64,000 nt of DNA from an uncultured Lachnospiraceae bacterium (GTDB lineage Bacteria; Bacillota; Clostridia; Lachnospirales; Lachnospiraceae): assembly GCA_902780405.1 (NCBI GenBank), contig CACZFI010000006.1:1-64000 (forward strand), in the 5' to 3' direction. This document shows, one piece after another, positions 16,981 to 27,194 of the stretch. A program made the position numbers and the translations under genes. A model generated the notes under the pieces. The model searched no databases. It was not told the origin of the DNA and saw nothing but the letters and a program-made list of their open reading frames with translations. The stretch's first letter is position 1; every line of letters begins with the position of its first letter.

Positions 16981-17748
16981 TCAGATGGCGGCCTTCATGG
17001 ATTTCACATACTCTGCAAGATGCTTCGGTGCGTCCTTTCCGTACTCGGCCACGATACGTACCATGGCGGAACCGACGATCACACCGTCCGCAAGTTTGGA
17101 CATACGCTCAGCCTGCTCCGGCTTGCTGATTCCGAATCCGATGGCTGCAGGTGTATCCGTCGCCTCCTTGATCAATGCAAGGATGGATGAAAGATCCGTG
17201 GTGATCTCGTTTCTCACACCGGTCACGCCCAGAGAGGATACGACATAGATGAATCCCTTGGTATCCGATGCGATGGTCTTGATCCGGTCTTCCGATGTGG
17301 GTGCGATCATGGAAATCAGATCAATGCCGTGACGCTCTGCCGTTTCCGCAAACTCGCCCCGCTCCTCGAAGGGACAGTCCGGGATGATGATTCCGTCCAC
17401 TCCGGCCGCTGCCGCTTTTTCGAAGAAGACATCCGCGCCGTAGTGATAGACGGGATTGGCATATGTCATAAACACCATGGGGATGTCGTAATCCCTGCGA
17501 AGCTCCGCAGCCAGTTCAAACACACGGTCCGTCGTCATCCCGGAAGAAAGCGCGCGAATGTCGGCCTCCTGAATGACCGGTCCCTCGGCGATCGGATCCG
17601 AGAAGGGAATTCCGATCTCGATCAGGTCCGCGCCCGCCTCGATCACGGCACGGAAGTTGGCAAGACTTGTCTCATAGTCCGGGTCGCCCGCGGTAAGAAA
17701 GGCGATAAAGGCTTTTTTATCTGTAAATGCATCTTTGATACGACTCAT
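16981..17748 (-). CDS. trpA: Tryptophan synthase alpha chain
   Basis: Cleaves indole-3-glycerol phosphate to indole and glyceraldehyde 3-phosphate; indole passes to TrpB. 255 aa, a full TIM barrel. Catalytic Glu44 lies in LIEIGIPFSDP. The second catalytic acid, Asp60 of E. coli in the ADGP loop, is Glu here (AEGP, E55). The phosphate-binding GFGISKPEQ and late GS motifs are present. Last gene of the seven-gene trp operon, starting 12 bp after the trpB stop with GGAAACGG upstream. Confidence 0.97.
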   Translation of the reverse strand: MSRIKDAFTDKKAFIAFLTAGDPDYETSLANFRAVIEAGADLIEIGIPFSDPIAEGPVIQEADIRALSSGMTTDRVFELAAELRRDYDIPMVFMTYANPVYHYGADVFFEKAAAAGVDGIIIPDCPFEERGEFAETAERHGIDLISMIAPTSEDRIKTIASDTKGFIYVVSSLGVTGVRNEITTDLSSILALIKEATDTPAAIGFGISKPEQAERMSKLADGVIVGSAMVRIVAEYGKDAPKHLAEYVKSMKAAI

Positions 17749-17760
17749 GTCCGTTTCCTC

Positions 17761-18951
17761 CTACTCATAAATCTCTACGCCGCGGTATCTTGCGATGGCT
17801 GCAACGTCCTTATCACCTCTGCCGGAAATCGTGCAGATAATGATGGAATCCTTCGGCATCTCGGGTGCGATCTTCATCACATGTGCCACCGCATGACTGC
17901 TCTCGATGGCAGGGATGATCCCCTCGGTTCTCGACAGATACTCGAAAGCGGAAACCGCTTCCTCGTCCGTGATCGGCACATAGGATGCACGTCCGATCTC
18001 ATTTAAGTAGGCGTGCTCCGGTCCGATCCCCGGATAGTCAAGTCCTGCGGAGATGGAATATACCGGTGCGATCTGTCCATACTTGTCCTGGCAGAACAGA
18101 GACTTCATACCGTGGAAGATGCCCATGGAACCGTTTGCGATGGTGGCTGCATTCTCGTCGGTATCAACGCCTCTGCCCGCCGCCTCGCAGCCGATCAGGG
18201 CAACACCTTCATCCTTGATATACTCATAGAAGGATCCGATGGCATTGCTTCCGCCGCCCACACAGGCTACAACCGCATCCGGAAGGCGTCCCTCCGCCTC
18301 AAGGATCTGCGCGCGGCTCTCCTTGCTGATCACGGACTGGAAATCCCTTACAATGGTGGGAAACGGGTGCGGTCCCATAACCGAGCCGAGTACATAGAGT
18401 GTGTCATCCACACGGGATGTCCACTCACGCATGGCCTCATTCACCGCATCCTTCAGTACCTTCGTTCCTGTTTTCACTGCGTGTACCTTTGCGCCAAGGA
18501 GCTCCATACGAAAGACATTTAAAGCCTGTCGCTTGGTATCCTCCTCTCCCATAAAGATCTCGCATTCCATATCCATAAGCGCAGCTGCCGTTGCGGTTGC
18601 CACACCATGCTGTCCGGCGCCGGTCTCGGCGATCACTCTCGTCTTTCCCATCTTCTTTGCAAGAAGCACCTGGCCAAGAACGTTGTTGATCTTGTGGGAG
18701 CCCGTATGATTTAAGTCCTCGCGCTTCAAATAGATCTTCGCACCGCCCAGATCCTTCGTCATCTTCTCCGCGTAGTAAAGCAGGGACGGTCTTCCCGCAT
18801 ACTCACGCATCAGCTTGTCGAGCTCTGCCGTAAACTCCGGATCGTTCTTGTAATACTCGTATGCCTCTTCAAGCTTATGAATCTCATTCATCAGTGTCTC
18901 GGGAATGTACTGTCCTCCGAATTCTCCGAATCTTCCATGCTCATTCTTCAT
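17761..18951 (-). CDS. trpB: Tryptophan synthase beta chain
   Basis: PLP enzyme that joins indole and serine to make tryptophan. 396 aa from the ATG at 18951 ([13 protein letters not shown]), with GAGAGGA upstream; a longer frame to 18984 would have no function. PLP Lys87 lies in [10 protein letters not shown], and the phosphate cup is [12 protein letters not shown] (about 230). This is the classical TrpB1 form that pairs with TrpA. Its start lies 11 bp inside the trpF gene, so translation is coupled. Confidence 0.97.
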   Translation of the reverse strand: MKNEHGRFGEFGGQYIPETLMNEIHKLEEAYEYYKNDPEFTAELDKLMREYAGRPSLLYYAEKMTKDLGGAKIYLKREDLNHTGSHKINNVLGQVLLAKKMGKTRVIAETGAGQHGVATATAAALMDMECEIFMGEEDTKRQALNVFRMELLGAKVHAVKTGTKVLKDAVNEAMREWTSRVDDTLYVLGSVMGPHPFPTIVRDFQSVISKESRAQILEAEGRLPDAVVACVGGGSNAIGSFYEYIKDEGVALIGCEAAGRGVDTDENAATIANGSMGIFHGMKSLFCQDKYGQIAPVYSISAGLDYPGIGPEHAYLNEIGRASYVPITDEEAVSAFEYLSRTEGIIPAIESSHAVAHVMKIAPEMPKDSIIICTISGRGDKDVAAIARYRGVEIYE

Positions 18952-19570
18952 CGTATGTCCTCTCATTTCTGACTGCTGCCACAAAATCCTTCATCTTCAT
19001 TGCATTCTTGGTCCCGTCAAACTCCACCCCTGAGCTTACATCTACCGCATAGGGGCTTATCTGATCGAGCACCGTCTGTATATTTACGCCGGTCAGTCCG
19101 CCGGCAAGGATAAACCTGCGTTTTAATCCCGCAAGTTTCGTCCAGTCAAAGGTCTTTCCCGAGCCCTTGCCCGCATCGAGAAGCACCTCATCCGCAGAAG
19201 AGTTTTCGATGGATGCAAGCGACGTTCCTTCCTTTATCACAAACGCCTTGATGATCGGCACCTGAATCCTGTTCCGAAGTGACCGGATGTATTCCTCATC
19301 CTCCGAGCCGTGCAGCTGCACGATCCCTATGATTCCGTCCTTCACCAGCGTTTCTATATGGTCCATATTCTCATCCACGAAGACACCCACCACACGGATC
19401 CGTTTGTCTAAGCTTTTAGACAGTTCCTTCGCCTGCGCATCCGTCACATAGCGCTTGCTCTTCGGATAGAAGACGAATCCGACAAAGTCCGGCAGGAGGC
19501 TGTTCACCATCTCGATATCCTCCGGTCTGGTGAGTCCGCAGATTTTGATTTTCGGTTGTTCGTTTTTCAT
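18941..19570 (-). CDS. trpF: Phosphoribosylanthranilate isomerase
   Basis: Isomerises N-(5-phosphoribosyl)anthranilate to the carboxyphenylamino deoxyribulose phosphate. 209 aa. General base Cys in [12 protein letters not shown] (Cys11) and general acid Asp in [14 protein letters not shown] (about residue 132) are both present, with the phosphate-binding LAGGLT motif. A stand-alone isomerase, not fused to TrpC. The ribosome site GAGGTGAG precedes the ATG; 8 bp separate it from trpC. Confidence 0.96.
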   Translation of the reverse strand: MKNEQPKIKICGLTRPEDIEMVNSLLPDFVGFVFYPKSKRYVTDAQAKELSKSLDKRIRVVGVFVDENMDHIETLVKDGIIGIVQLHGSEDEEYIRSLRNRIQVPIIKAFVIKEGTSLASIENSSADEVLLDAGKGSGKTFDWTKLAGLKRRFILAGGLTGVNIQTVLDQISPYAVDVSSGVEFDGTKNAMKMKDFVAAVRNERTYDEE

Positions 19571-19578
19571 GTCTCACC

Positions 19579-20370
19579 TCAAATTTCCTTTAAGTTTTTG
19601 ATCAGCTCGCCTTTTTTGTCGCTTCGCATCAGCATCTCACCGATCAGTACGGCATCTGTTCCGTTTTCCTTTAAGATTTTCACATCCTCCGGCTTTTTTA
19701 TGCCGCTTTCCGAGACGAAGCACACCTCCTTCGGCACCATTTCCCGAAGCCTTACACTGTTTCTTACGTCCACGGAAAAATCCTTCAGATTCCGGTTATT
19801 CACACCGAGCACCCTCGCTCCGGCAAGGAGGCACCGGTCGACCTCTCTTTCATCATGCGCCTCAAACAGGCAGGAAAGCCCGAGCCCGTCTGCCGTGTGA
19901 AAGAACTCTTTAAGCTCGGCATCCGAGAGGATGGCCGCAATGAGCAGCACCGCCGACGCTCCCATCTCCTTCGCCTGATAGATCATATAGGGATCCACGG
20001 TAAAATCCTTTCGAAGGACGGGGATCCCGACCTCTTTCGCAATCTCCCTTAAGTAGCGGTCGTTTCCGAGGAATCGTCCGGGCTCCGTAAGACAGGAGAT
20101 CGCATCCGCACCGCTTGCTTCATACTCCTTTGCAATCTCCATATAAGGAAAATCTCCTGCGATCACGCCCTTCGAAGGCGACGCCTTCTTCACCTCGGAG
20201 ATCACGGAAAGCCCCGGCTGACGAAGTGCCTTTTCGAAGGCAAATGTCTCACTGTCCAAAGTCTTCTCCATCAACGCATCTACTTTTCCAAGGAGTTCTT
20301 TCGGAGATACCTTTTCTTTATCCTTTGCGATTCTTTCCCTGGTTGCCGCAGCAAGTTCGTCCAGTATCAT
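19579..20370 (-). CDS. trpC: Indole-3-glycerol phosphate synthase
   Basis: Closes the indole ring by decarboxylation. 263 aa. Motifs: SEVKKASPSKG (catalytic Lys), AISCLTEP, LRKDF (second Lys), VNNRNLKDF, SESGI, and LIGEMLMRS near the end. All expected active-site groups are in place. Starts 10 bp after trpD with an AGAGGATAGG ribosome site. Confidence 0.97.
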   Translation of the reverse strand: MILDELAAATRERIAKDKEKVSPKELLGKVDALMEKTLDSETFAFEKALRQPGLSVISEVKKASPSKGVIAGDFPYMEIAKEYEASGADAISCLTEPGRFLGNDRYLREIAKEVGIPVLRKDFTVDPYMIYQAKEMGASAVLLIAAILSDAELKEFFHTADGLGLSCLFEAHDEREVDRCLLAGARVLGVNNRNLKDFSVDVRNSVRLREMVPKEVCFVSESGIKKPEDVKILKENGTDAVLIGEMLMRSDKKGELIKNLKEI

Positions 20371-20380
20371 ATCCTATCCT

Positions 20381-21400
20381 CTATCTGTTGCTTACTTCAA
20401 TGAAGCGATTCAGTGTCTCGGTTGCCTTGCCCGAAGCGATCAGTTCCTTGGCAAGTTCGATGCCGGCAGCCATGGAATCTGCCTTTCCGCCGATGTATAA
20501 TGCCGCACCCGCGTTTAAGAGTGTTGCATCGCGCTTGGGTCCCGTCTCCTCTCCGGAGAGGATCCTTCTTGTGATCTCGGCATTCTCCTCAGGTGCTCCG
20601 CCCGCCAGGTCTTCCTTCCTGCAGGTGTTGAATCCGAAATCTTCGGGTCTTATAACTCTGATTTTGTACCAGCCGTCTCTGATCTCACAGACGGTTGTCG
20701 GTGAGGACAGGGAAATCTCATCCAGCTTATCCTGACCGAACACGACCATACCGCGCTTCACTCCGAGATCGGAAAGCACCTGCGCAAGCGGCTCTACAAG
20801 ATATTCGTCATAGACACCGAGGAGCATCTGTGTCGGCTTGGAAGGGTTGGTCAAAGGTCCAAGGATGTTGAACACGGTTCTGAAACCGAGTTCTTTTCTG
20901 ATGGCGCCCACGTACTTCATGGATGTGTGGTACTTCTGTGCGAAGAAGAAACACATACCGACTTCTTTTAACAGCCCGATACATTTGTCCGGATCCTGTG
21001 CGATGTTCACGCCGAGTGCTTCAAGGCAGTCCGCCGTACCGCACTTGGAGGATGCGGCGCGGTTTCCGTGTTTTGCAACCTTCATACCGCCTGCCGCAGC
21101 GATCAAAGCGGACGTGGTAGAGATGTTGAAGCTTCCCGCATTGTCTCCGCCGGTTCCTACGATCTCAAACACTTCCATACCCGTCTCAACGGGGATCGCA
21201 TGATCTCTCATTGCTGCCGCACAGCCTGCGATCTCATCCTTGGTCTCGGCCTTTGCGCTCTTGGTGGACAGTGCGGAAAGAAATGCCGCATTCTGTGTCG
21301 GAGAAGTCTGTCCGTCCATGATCTCGTTCATCACGGTGTATGCCTCATCATAGGTAAGGTCTTCCTTGTTTACGATTTTTACGATTGCTTCTTTGATCAT
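20381..21400 (-). CDS. trpD: Anthranilate phosphoribosyltransferase
   Basis: Adds the phosphoribosyl group from PRPP to anthranilate. 339 aa. [14 protein letters not shown] (about 82-95) binds PRPP and [21 protein letters not shown] (about 108-128) is the second signature. It is separate from the TrpG amidotransferase, unlike the enteric fusion. AGGAGG is 8 bases before the ATG, 12 bp after trpG. Confidence 0.97.
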   Translation of the reverse strand: MIKEAIVKIVNKEDLTYDEAYTVMNEIMDGQTSPTQNAAFLSALSTKSAKAETKDEIAGCAAAMRDHAIPVETGMEVFEIVGTGGDNAGSFNISTTSALIAAAGGMKVAKHGNRAASSKCGTADCLEALGVNIAQDPDKCIGLLKEVGMCFFFAQKYHTSMKYVGAIRKELGFRTVFNILGPLTNPSKPTQMLLGVYDEYLVEPLAQVLSDLGVKRGMVVFGQDKLDEISLSSPTTVCEIRDGWYKIRVIRPEDFGFNTCRKEDLAGGAPEENAEITRRILSGEETGPKRDATLLNAGAALYIGGKADSMAAGIELAKELIASGKATETLNRFIEVSNR

Positions 21401-21412
21401 CTTTGTTTCCTC

Positions 21413-21988
21413 CTAATTACTCATACGCATGAAATTGTTCAATATGATCTTTCCGTCCGGTGTCAGGATCGATTCCGGATGAAACTGAAGTCCGTATACC
21501 GGATATTTCTTATGTTTTACCGCCATGATCTCTCCGTCATCCGTCGCCGTTGCGATAACGCGAAGGTCATCCGGAATGCTTTCCTTCTTTGCTGCAAGGG
21601 AGTGATACCTTGCAACCCCGAGGTACCCGGGGAGTCCCTCAAAGAGCGGATCATCTGCGTTCACCTTGCAGGGGGACTGTTTGCCGTGCATCAGTCTGCC
21701 TGCGTAGGTAACCGTTGCGCCGTAAACCTCGCAGATCGCCTGATGGCCGAGGCAGACCCCGAGGATGGGCATCTTGCCTGCAAGCTTTCGCACCACTTCC
21801 TCGCAGACGCCTGCGTCCGCCGGCTTTCCCGGTCCTGGTGACAGGATGATGTGTGAGGGAGAAAGTGCTTCAATTTCTTCTACCGTGAGCTCATCGTTTC
21901 GGATCACCCGGATATCCGGATTGATGCTTCCGATCAGCTGATACAGGTTGTATGAAAAACTGTCATAATTATCGATAAGTAGGATCAT
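21413..21988 (-). CDS. trpG: Anthranilate synthase glutamine amidotransferase component
   Basis: Provides ammonia from glutamine to TrpE. 191 aa, class I amidotransferase: oxyanion motif LSPGPGKP (49-56), nucleophile Cys79 in GVCLGHQAI, and the His/Glu pair in FHPES (about 169-173). Because it is the only such subunit in sight it might also serve p-aminobenzoate synthesis, as in some Firmicutes (inference). Its ATG overlaps the trpE stop by four bases. Confidence 0.96.
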   Translation of the reverse strand: MILLIDNYDSFSYNLYQLIGSINPDIRVIRNDELTVEEIEALSPSHIILSPGPGKPADAGVCEEVVRKLAGKMPILGVCLGHQAICEVYGATVTYAGRLMHGKQSPCKVNADDPLFEGLPGYLGVARYHSLAAKKESIPDDLRVIATATDDGEIMAVKHKKYPVYGLQFHPESILTPDGKIILNNFMRMSN

Positions 21989-23442
21989 AATTTCGTCTCC
22001 AATGCGGTCACAACCGCCTTTGCTTTGTTGATACTCTCCTGGTACTCCTTCTCCGGAACGGAATCCGCCACGATACCGCCGCCGCTTCTTACGAACACCT
22101 TTCCGTTTTTCTTGTACGCCGTGCGGATCGCAATGCAGGTGTCCATATTTCCGGTAAAGTCTATGTAGCCGATGGCACCGCCGTAGATTCCGCGTTTGTT
22201 GTTCTCAAGTTCGTTGATCAGCTGGCAGGCTCTGATCTTGGGGGCTCCCGAAAGCGTTCCTGCGGGAAGCACCGCCTCGATGGCATCAAGGGCATCCTTA
22301 TCCTCCCGGATCTCACCGCACACCGTGGATCCTATATGCATCACATGAGAGAATCGAAGCACGTCCATATAGCGTTCCACCTTCACGGTTCCGAACCTGC
22401 TGACCCTTCCCAGATCGTTTCTTCCGAGGTCGACCAGCATATTGTGTTCCGCCAGTTCCTTTTCGTCAGCCAGAAGTTCACGCTCAAGCGCCAGATCTTC
22501 CTCCTCCGTCGCGCCGCGCGGTCTCGTACCCGCAAGCGGAAATGTGTGAACCACGCCGTCCTTTAATTTGACCAGCGTCTCGGGCGAAGCACCTGCGACC
22601 TCCACGTCCGTTCCCGAAAAGTAGAACATATACGGCGAGGGATTAATGGTGCGAAGTGCCCGATAGGTATCGAGCAGGCTTCCGGAAAAGGGTGCCTCCA
22701 GTCGGTTGGACAACACGATCTGGAAGATGTCTCCCTCAAAGATGTGCCTTTTTCCTTCCTCTACCATCCTGCAAAATGCTTTCTTGTCAAAGAGAGGTGT
22801 AAACTCGCCGAGAATTCTTGCCTCGGGCTCCCTGGCTTTCTCTCCGTTTCTTAAAAGCTCCGCCATCTCCTCGATGGACTTGGTCGCCCGCGCATACTCT
22901 TCGGAAATATCCCGCTCGAGTTTTACGTTTGCGATCAGGATGATCTTTTGCTTCAGGTTGTCGAAGGCGATCACCCTGTCAAAGAGCATCAGGTCCATAT
23001 CCCTGAATTCTTCTTCATCGAATACCGGCTGATTTAAAACCGGTTCACTGTACTTTAAGTAGTCAAAGGAAAAGTATCCGACCAATCCTCCGGTAAAGGG
23101 CGGAAGTCCCGCAAGCCTCGGGCTTCTGTATTCCGCAAGCACCTTTCTTAAGTACCCCGTCGGATCATCCGTGTGAAAATGTTCGTCTCCCGCCGTCATC
23201 TCGCCGTCGATCACCGAGATCTCCATCTTCGGCTCATATCCGAGAAATGTGTAGCGTCCCCACTTTTCATCTGCCTGTGCGGACTCGAGCATGTAGGCAT
23301 GCGTGGAGTTGTTCTTTAAGATGCGTAAGGCCTCGATCGGAGTGATAAAGTCCGAAAGGATCTCGGAAACAACCGGTGCCACGGTGAACTTCTCGCGGTC
23401 GATCGCCCTTACTTCTTCAAGTGTCGGATAAAACTGCATCAT
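21985..23442 (-). CDS. trpE: Anthranilate synthase component I
   Basis: Converts chorismate plus ammonia to anthranilate; first committed enzyme of tryptophan synthesis. 485 aa. The N-terminal part has the LES element ([18 protein letters not shown], about 53-70) linked to tryptophan feedback. The C-terminal chorismate-binding domain has [33 protein letters not shown] and [11 protein letters not shown]. Start placed at the ATG(ATG) 23442, with AAGGAGGGG upstream. Transcription is under the Trp T-box just upstream. Confidence 0.97.
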   Translation of the reverse strand: MMQFYPTLEEVRAIDREKFTVAPVVSEILSDFITPIEALRILKNNSTHAYMLESAQADEKWGRYTFLGYEPKMEISVIDGEMTAGDEHFHTDDPTGYLRKVLAEYRSPRLAGLPPFTGGLVGYFSFDYLKYSEPVLNQPVFDEEEFRDMDLMLFDRVIAFDNLKQKIILIANVKLERDISEEYARATKSIEEMAELLRNGEKAREPEARILGEFTPLFDKKAFCRMVEEGKRHIFEGDIFQIVLSNRLEAPFSGSLLDTYRALRTINPSPYMFYFSGTDVEVAGASPETLVKLKDGVVHTFPLAGTRPRGATEEEDLALERELLADEKELAEHNMLVDLGRNDLGRVSRFGTVKVERYMDVLRFSHVMHIGSTVCGEIREDKDALDAIEAVLPAGTLSGAPKIRACQLINELENNKRGIYGGAIGYIDFTGNMDTCIAIRTAYKKNGKVFVRSGGGIVADSVPEKEYQESINKAKAVVTALETKL

Positions 23443-23460
23443 ATCCCCTCCTTTTTGGAA

Positions 23461-23740
23461 AACAAAAAACCTGTCCCACAGTTTTACTGCTGGGACAGGT
23501 TATCATATACAATACCTGCGGTGCCACCCGGCTTGGTGTAATCTTACACCCACTTAGCGCATACTATCATATGCCAAACTTTGATCACGGAGGTTTCCTC
23601 TCCGTCTCCCATACTCACACGGATGTGCTTTCCGGTCGCCCTCTGAAGTCCATTCAGCAAAACACTTCGCATCGCAATCTCACCACCTGCGACTCTCTGT
23701 AAGGAAGGAGGCTCTGCCTACTTACTCTTCATCTACGGTT
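23461..23740 (-). promoter_or_regulatory. T-box riboswitch, tryptophan-specific, with terminator
   Basis: Leader RNA that reads uncharged tRNA-Trp and controls trpEGDCFBA. Seen on the minus strand: AGTAGGC and AGAGAGTCG Stem I elements, the GGTGGTGAGA loop region (about 23680), and a specifier loop GAATGGAC with codon TGG (Trp) at 23652-23650. The T-box core GGGTGGCACCGCAGG is at 23529-23515. A terminator hairpin (AACCTGTCCCA arm and its complement) with a T run lies at 23502-23461. All standard elements are in order before trpE, and the specifier matches the operon. Confidence 0.96.
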
Positions 23741-23746
23741 TTCTGC

Positions 23747-23776
23747 ATAATATCACTTCGATGTGATAACTGTCAA
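23747..23776 (-). promoter_or_regulatory. Promoter of the trp operon
   Basis: TTGACA at 23776-23771, an 18-bp spacer, TATTAT at 23752-23747, directly upstream of the T-box leader. Confidence 0.8.
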
Positions 23777-23800
23777 GGTGTTTTTGGAAACTTTTTCGAA

Positions 23801-24577
23801 TTAAAGCACAAAAGTATCAAAAACGTCCTTTTTGTTCCTTCGGATCAGCAGGCTTTTTAACTCCAAAGCCTCATCCGGAAGCGTACGGATCAGCCTGTCG
23901 GATACCGCATCGGTAAGAAGCCCCAGTTCCTCAAAAAGCGCCACCGTCTCCTCGAGACGCTCTCTTCGACTTCCGAGTGCCTCATAAGTCTCCTCATGTG
24001 CGGCAAGTTCCCTTGCGCACAGTTCCTTCATCTTTCCGGACACAGGAAAGCATCCGTCATACAACAGGCGCTCGATCATCAGATCTGCCTTCTGTTTCCT
24101 TCTTTGTCTACTATAATAGACAATATCATTCATCGGATCCTCATAGTCTTCTTCTCCGCCTGCAAGAAACGGTGAGAATCCTGTATCGTCCGGTGCCGAC
24201 AGGTAGGCTTCGAAGGCGTCGTCCCACCTGCCAAGCCAGTTCCCGCTTCCGACCTCCTTCGGCGAAAGAAGCGTCGTGTCAGTGAGATACCTTATGGCCA
24301 CGGCAAAAAGAAATGCTTCTCCGCACTTTTTCGGATCCGTTTCATCCATGGCAGTTTCCGTCTCTCCGTCATACACAAAGACAGACCGCAGATTCTCACA
24401 CTCCGCAAAGCTGTTGGCGAAGATCGTTTCCACGCTTCTCGGGATCGCAACCTTTCTTAACCTTGTGCACTGGGCAAAGGCATAGACGCCGATCGTTGCG
24501 GTTCCGGCCGGGACCACAAAGCTTGTAAGATCCGTCCTTCCGAGGTATTCCTTTTTTTGTATCTCCTTACCGTTCAT
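23801..24577 (-). CDS. Leucine-rich-repeat (BspA/LRR_5 type) domain protein
   Basis: 258 aa, no signal peptide. The first ~75 residues hold about two and a half LRR_5 repeats of the BspA type: IGVYAFAQCTRLRKVAIPRS, then IFANSFAECENLRSVFVYDG. The rest is helical and charged, with no recognised domain. BspA repeats are usually in surface proteins; this one appears intracellular and follows a helicase gene by 3 bp, so they may act together. Function unknown. Confidence 0.8.
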   Translation of the reverse strand: MNGKEIQKKEYLGRTDLTSFVVPAGTATIGVYAFAQCTRLRKVAIPRSVETIFANSFAECENLRSVFVYDGETETAMDETDPKKCGEAFLFAVAIRYLTDTTLLSPKEVGSGNWLGRWDDAFEAYLSAPDDTGFSPFLAGGEEDYEDPMNDIVYYSRQRRKQKADLMIERLLYDGCFPVSGKMKELCARELAAHEETYEALGSRRERLEETVALFEELGLLTDAVSDRLIRTLPDEALELKSLLIRRNKKDVFDTFVL

Positions 24578-24580
24578 ATC

Positions 24581-26452
24581 CTATTTCTTCCTCGTCTTCT
24601 TTTCCTGTTTCTGCCTCGGCCCGCCCGCTTCCTCGATAAAACGCGAGGGCAGTTTGTCGATGGAGAAGAGATTCAGTCTTTCCTTTGCTCTCGTAAGTCC
24701 CACATAGAAAAGTCTGCGTTCCTCCTCAATTTCGCTTGCGGAAAGGCCGGCATCGTTTGACGGAAAGACGCCGTCAAACACATCCGTGATCCAGACTTCC
24801 TCATACTCAAGCCCCTTCGACGAGTGTATCGTGGAAAGGATCAGATTCGGACTTACGGGATGATCTCCCTCTCGGATGATACGTCTTAGGTCCGAGAGTC
24901 TCTCAAGAAAGCCCTGTACCGTCTTTTCGCAGGCAGCAACGGATGTAAGCACAAAGATCGCACCCATATCGATCCTTCCCTGTTTCAGATAAGCCTCATA
25001 CTCCATCTCGTCAAGGATCCTGTCGATCGCCCTCGCCGGTCTGTCACTTAAAAGATTCCGAAAGGCGCGTGCGAGCTCCGCACATCGTTTCTTCACGCCG
25101 GGCTTGATGGTCGGATGCTGCTGCACGGCCGCAAGGATCGAAGTTCCCGTGCGCCCGGCATTCATAACCACCTGCTCCATCTGTCTTTTGGTCAGATATG
25201 ACCTGCACTTATAGTACAGTTTGGAAAAAAGCTCGCCGTCGGAAGGTGACATTGCAAATCGAAAGAAGTTCGTGATGTCCGCCACGACCCGATTGGAAAA
25301 GAAGGTAAGATCCGACGCCCGAAGCGTAAACGGTATTCTGCGTCGTTCCAAAAGATCCGCAAGCGGGATGATACTCTCGTGATCACGAAAGAGAATGGCC
25401 GTCCGGTGCGTTACGGACTGCGCCACCCGAAGCAGTTCCTCCGTCTGTGCTTCTCTCTTTTTCACCTTGACAAAGCGGATCGCTTCCCCCTTCGGCCTAT
25501 GGGTGACCATCTGCTTTTCGTATCTGTTCACATTGTTTCGGATCACCTGATTGGCTGCTGCCACAACAGCGCCAACGGATCTGTAATTCTCACGCATGGT
25601 AAGGAGCTTTGCGCCGGGGTGATCCTCACAGAAGGATAAAAGCGCCTTCGGATAGGCAGCGCGGAATCCGTAGATACTCTGATCCTCGTCACCGACCATA
25701 AAGAGATTTCCACCGTCACCCGCAAGAAGCGCAATGATCTTATGCTGGATCAGCGAGGTATCCTGCGCCTCGTCCACGCAGATATAGGGATAGAGTTTCC
25801 TGAAGTATGTAAGGAGTTCCGGAACTCCTGTAAGCAGCCGGTATGCGTATACAAGCTGATCGTCATAATCCATCAGACCTTTGCTCCTGAGAAAGGCATT
25901 GTAGTCACGGAAAATCTCGTAAAGCGGAAGGCGTTCCTTCTTGCCGAGTTTTTTGATCTCTTCCTCCTCAAGCATCATATTCTTGATGTAGGTGATCCAT
26001 TTTTTGACGTTCGCGATTTCGTTTTCCGTCGGATAATCTCCGGTATGCTTTTCAAAGCTTTTGGAAAGCATGATGCCCGCGGTTCTCTCATCATCCAAAA
26101 GCGCGAAGCTCTCCCGGCCGATCATGGACGCATACTTTAGAATGATCTTGGCACAGACGCCGTTTAATGTACGAAACTCCGGGATTTTACCGGCTTCCTC
26201 ACCGAAAATCCGGACGAAGCGTTCCCGCATATCTTTCGTTGCGGAAACCGTATATGTAAGTGTCAGAATCTGCTCGGACGGTATGCCCTTTACAAAGATC
26301 ATATACCCAAGTCTTGTGACAAGCACCGTCGTCTTTCCGCTTCCGGGCACGGCAAGAACGAGCACGCAGCCCTCCGTGCTCTCCACCGCCAGTTTCTGGT
26401 CTTCATTCAATCCGGCTTCGTACCGGTCGCGAAATGTCTGTTCGTTGATCAA
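24581..26452 (-). CDS. UvrD/Rep-family superfamily 1 DNA helicase
   Basis: ATP-driven 3'-5' DNA unwinding, probably in repair. 623 aa if it starts at the TTG at 26452, which has AAGG seven bases upstream and overlaps the preceding stop as TTGA; the longer open frame before it is non-conserved in character. Motifs: Q motif LNEDQKLAVES, Walker A PGSGKTT (about 36-42), DEAQD (227-231), GDEDQSIYGFR (254-264), STIHSSKGLEYEEVWI and FYVGLTRAKERL near the end. It is about 100 residues shorter than PcrA and lacks its C-terminal extension, so it is a paralogue rather than PcrA itself. Confidence 0.92.
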   Translation of the reverse strand: MINEQTFRDRYEAGLNEDQKLAVESTEGCVLVLAVPGSGKTTVLVTRLGYMIFVKGIPSEQILTLTYTVSATKDMRERFVRIFGEEAGKIPEFRTLNGVCAKIILKYASMIGRESFALLDDERTAGIMLSKSFEKHTGDYPTENEIANVKKWITYIKNMMLEEEEIKKLGKKERLPLYEIFRDYNAFLRSKGLMDYDDQLVYAYRLLTGVPELLTYFRKLYPYICVDEAQDTSLIQHKIIALLAGDGGNLFMVGDEDQSIYGFRAAYPKALLSFCEDHPGAKLLTMRENYRSVGAVVAAANQVIRNNVNRYEKQMVTHRPKGEAIRFVKVKKREAQTEELLRVAQSVTHRTAILFRDHESIIPLADLLERRRIPFTLRASDLTFFSNRVVADITNFFRFAMSPSDGELFSKLYYKCRSYLTKRQMEQVVMNAGRTGTSILAAVQQHPTIKPGVKKRCAELARAFRNLLSDRPARAIDRILDEMEYEAYLKQGRIDMGAIFVLTSVAACEKTVQGFLERLSDLRRIIREGDHPVSPNLILSTIHSSKGLEYEEVWITDVFDGVFPSNDAGLSASEIEEERRLFYVGLTRAKERLNLFSIDKLPSRFIEEAGGPRQKQEKKTRKK

Positions 26453-27099
26453 TGTTTTTTCCTTTTTCGTTGATTGGTTAAGTTTGATAAGAAACGAAGA
26501 ATCACGGCCGCCAGCCAGTTGGCAAAGACAATGCCCATAAAGATGGCAACACTTGCAAAAGCGCCCCAGTTTAAGAAACCGTACCAGTCGTTCGTATCCG
26601 GCCATGCGCCCACACCGTTTAAGAGTATGTTGATCAGGTAGGCGTAGCCGTAGACGGCACTCGGGACAGCCGCAAGAAGCGTTGCGAGAAATGGAATCTT
26701 TCCTTCTGTTTTCATGATCAGAAAATCAGCTATGGCAACAAGGGGAACGATCAGGTGGAACCACAGATTTGCATGCTGATACAGATTGAGATCGGGGTAA
26801 GCCGGCGCAAGAAAGCACGCCACGACAAGGAAGGTCAAAGTGACACAGGAGGCTGCGACAAGCTTTGTCTTTGTAAGACGCTTGCCGTCACCCCACAGGT
26901 CTCTTCTTAGCTGAAGGATTGCGACAATCCCACAGAATTCATTGGATAATACTGTAAAGTATTTGAAATTTCCGATACCGGAAGAAGTAAGTCCCGTACC
27001 GTTACCGGAATGTGTAAACATGATGATCGTGCCGATCAGTGTAAAGATGATAATCAATACATTTGTGATGAAGGAAAAGAGTTTTCTGTAACTGATCAT
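26449..27099 (-). CDS. Pr6Pr-family six-TM membrane protein
   Basis: 216 aa with six hydrophobic helices (about 8-28, 46-64, 80-98, 112-128, 136-158, 178-203) and a basic C-terminal tail. The FKYFTVLSNEF motif after the first helix and the LWFHLIVPLVA helix fit the Pr6Pr (FAR-17a/AIG1-like) family of uncharacterised bacterial membrane proteins. Its stop overlaps the TTG start of the helicase gene, so they are co-transcribed. Function unknown. Confidence 0.82.
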   Translation of the reverse strand: MISYRKLFSFITNVLIIIFTLIGTIIMFTHSGNGTGLTSSGIGNFKYFTVLSNEFCGIVAILQLRRDLWGDGKRLTKTKLVAASCVTLTFLVVACFLAPAYPDLNLYQHANLWFHLIVPLVAIADFLIMKTEGKIPFLATLLAAVPSAVYGYAYLINILLNGVGAWPDTNDWYGFLNWGAFASVAIFMGIVFANWLAAVILRFLSNLTNQRKRKKH

Positions 27100-27138
27100 G
27101 GCGTCACTTCCGTTTCTTACTGTCTTGCTAGCGCCATT

Positions 27139-27144
27139 ATTATA
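27139..27144 (-). promoter_or_regulatory. -10 box before the Pr6Pr-helicase-LRR genes
   Basis: TATAAT on the minus strand 40 bp before the Pr6Pr ATG; the -35 candidate (TGGAAC, 17-bp spacer) is weak. Confidence 0.45.
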
Positions 27145-27194
27145 TCACGATTTTCTTTTCCGTTCCACCGACAGGTCAAAATGCGGAGAGAAGT

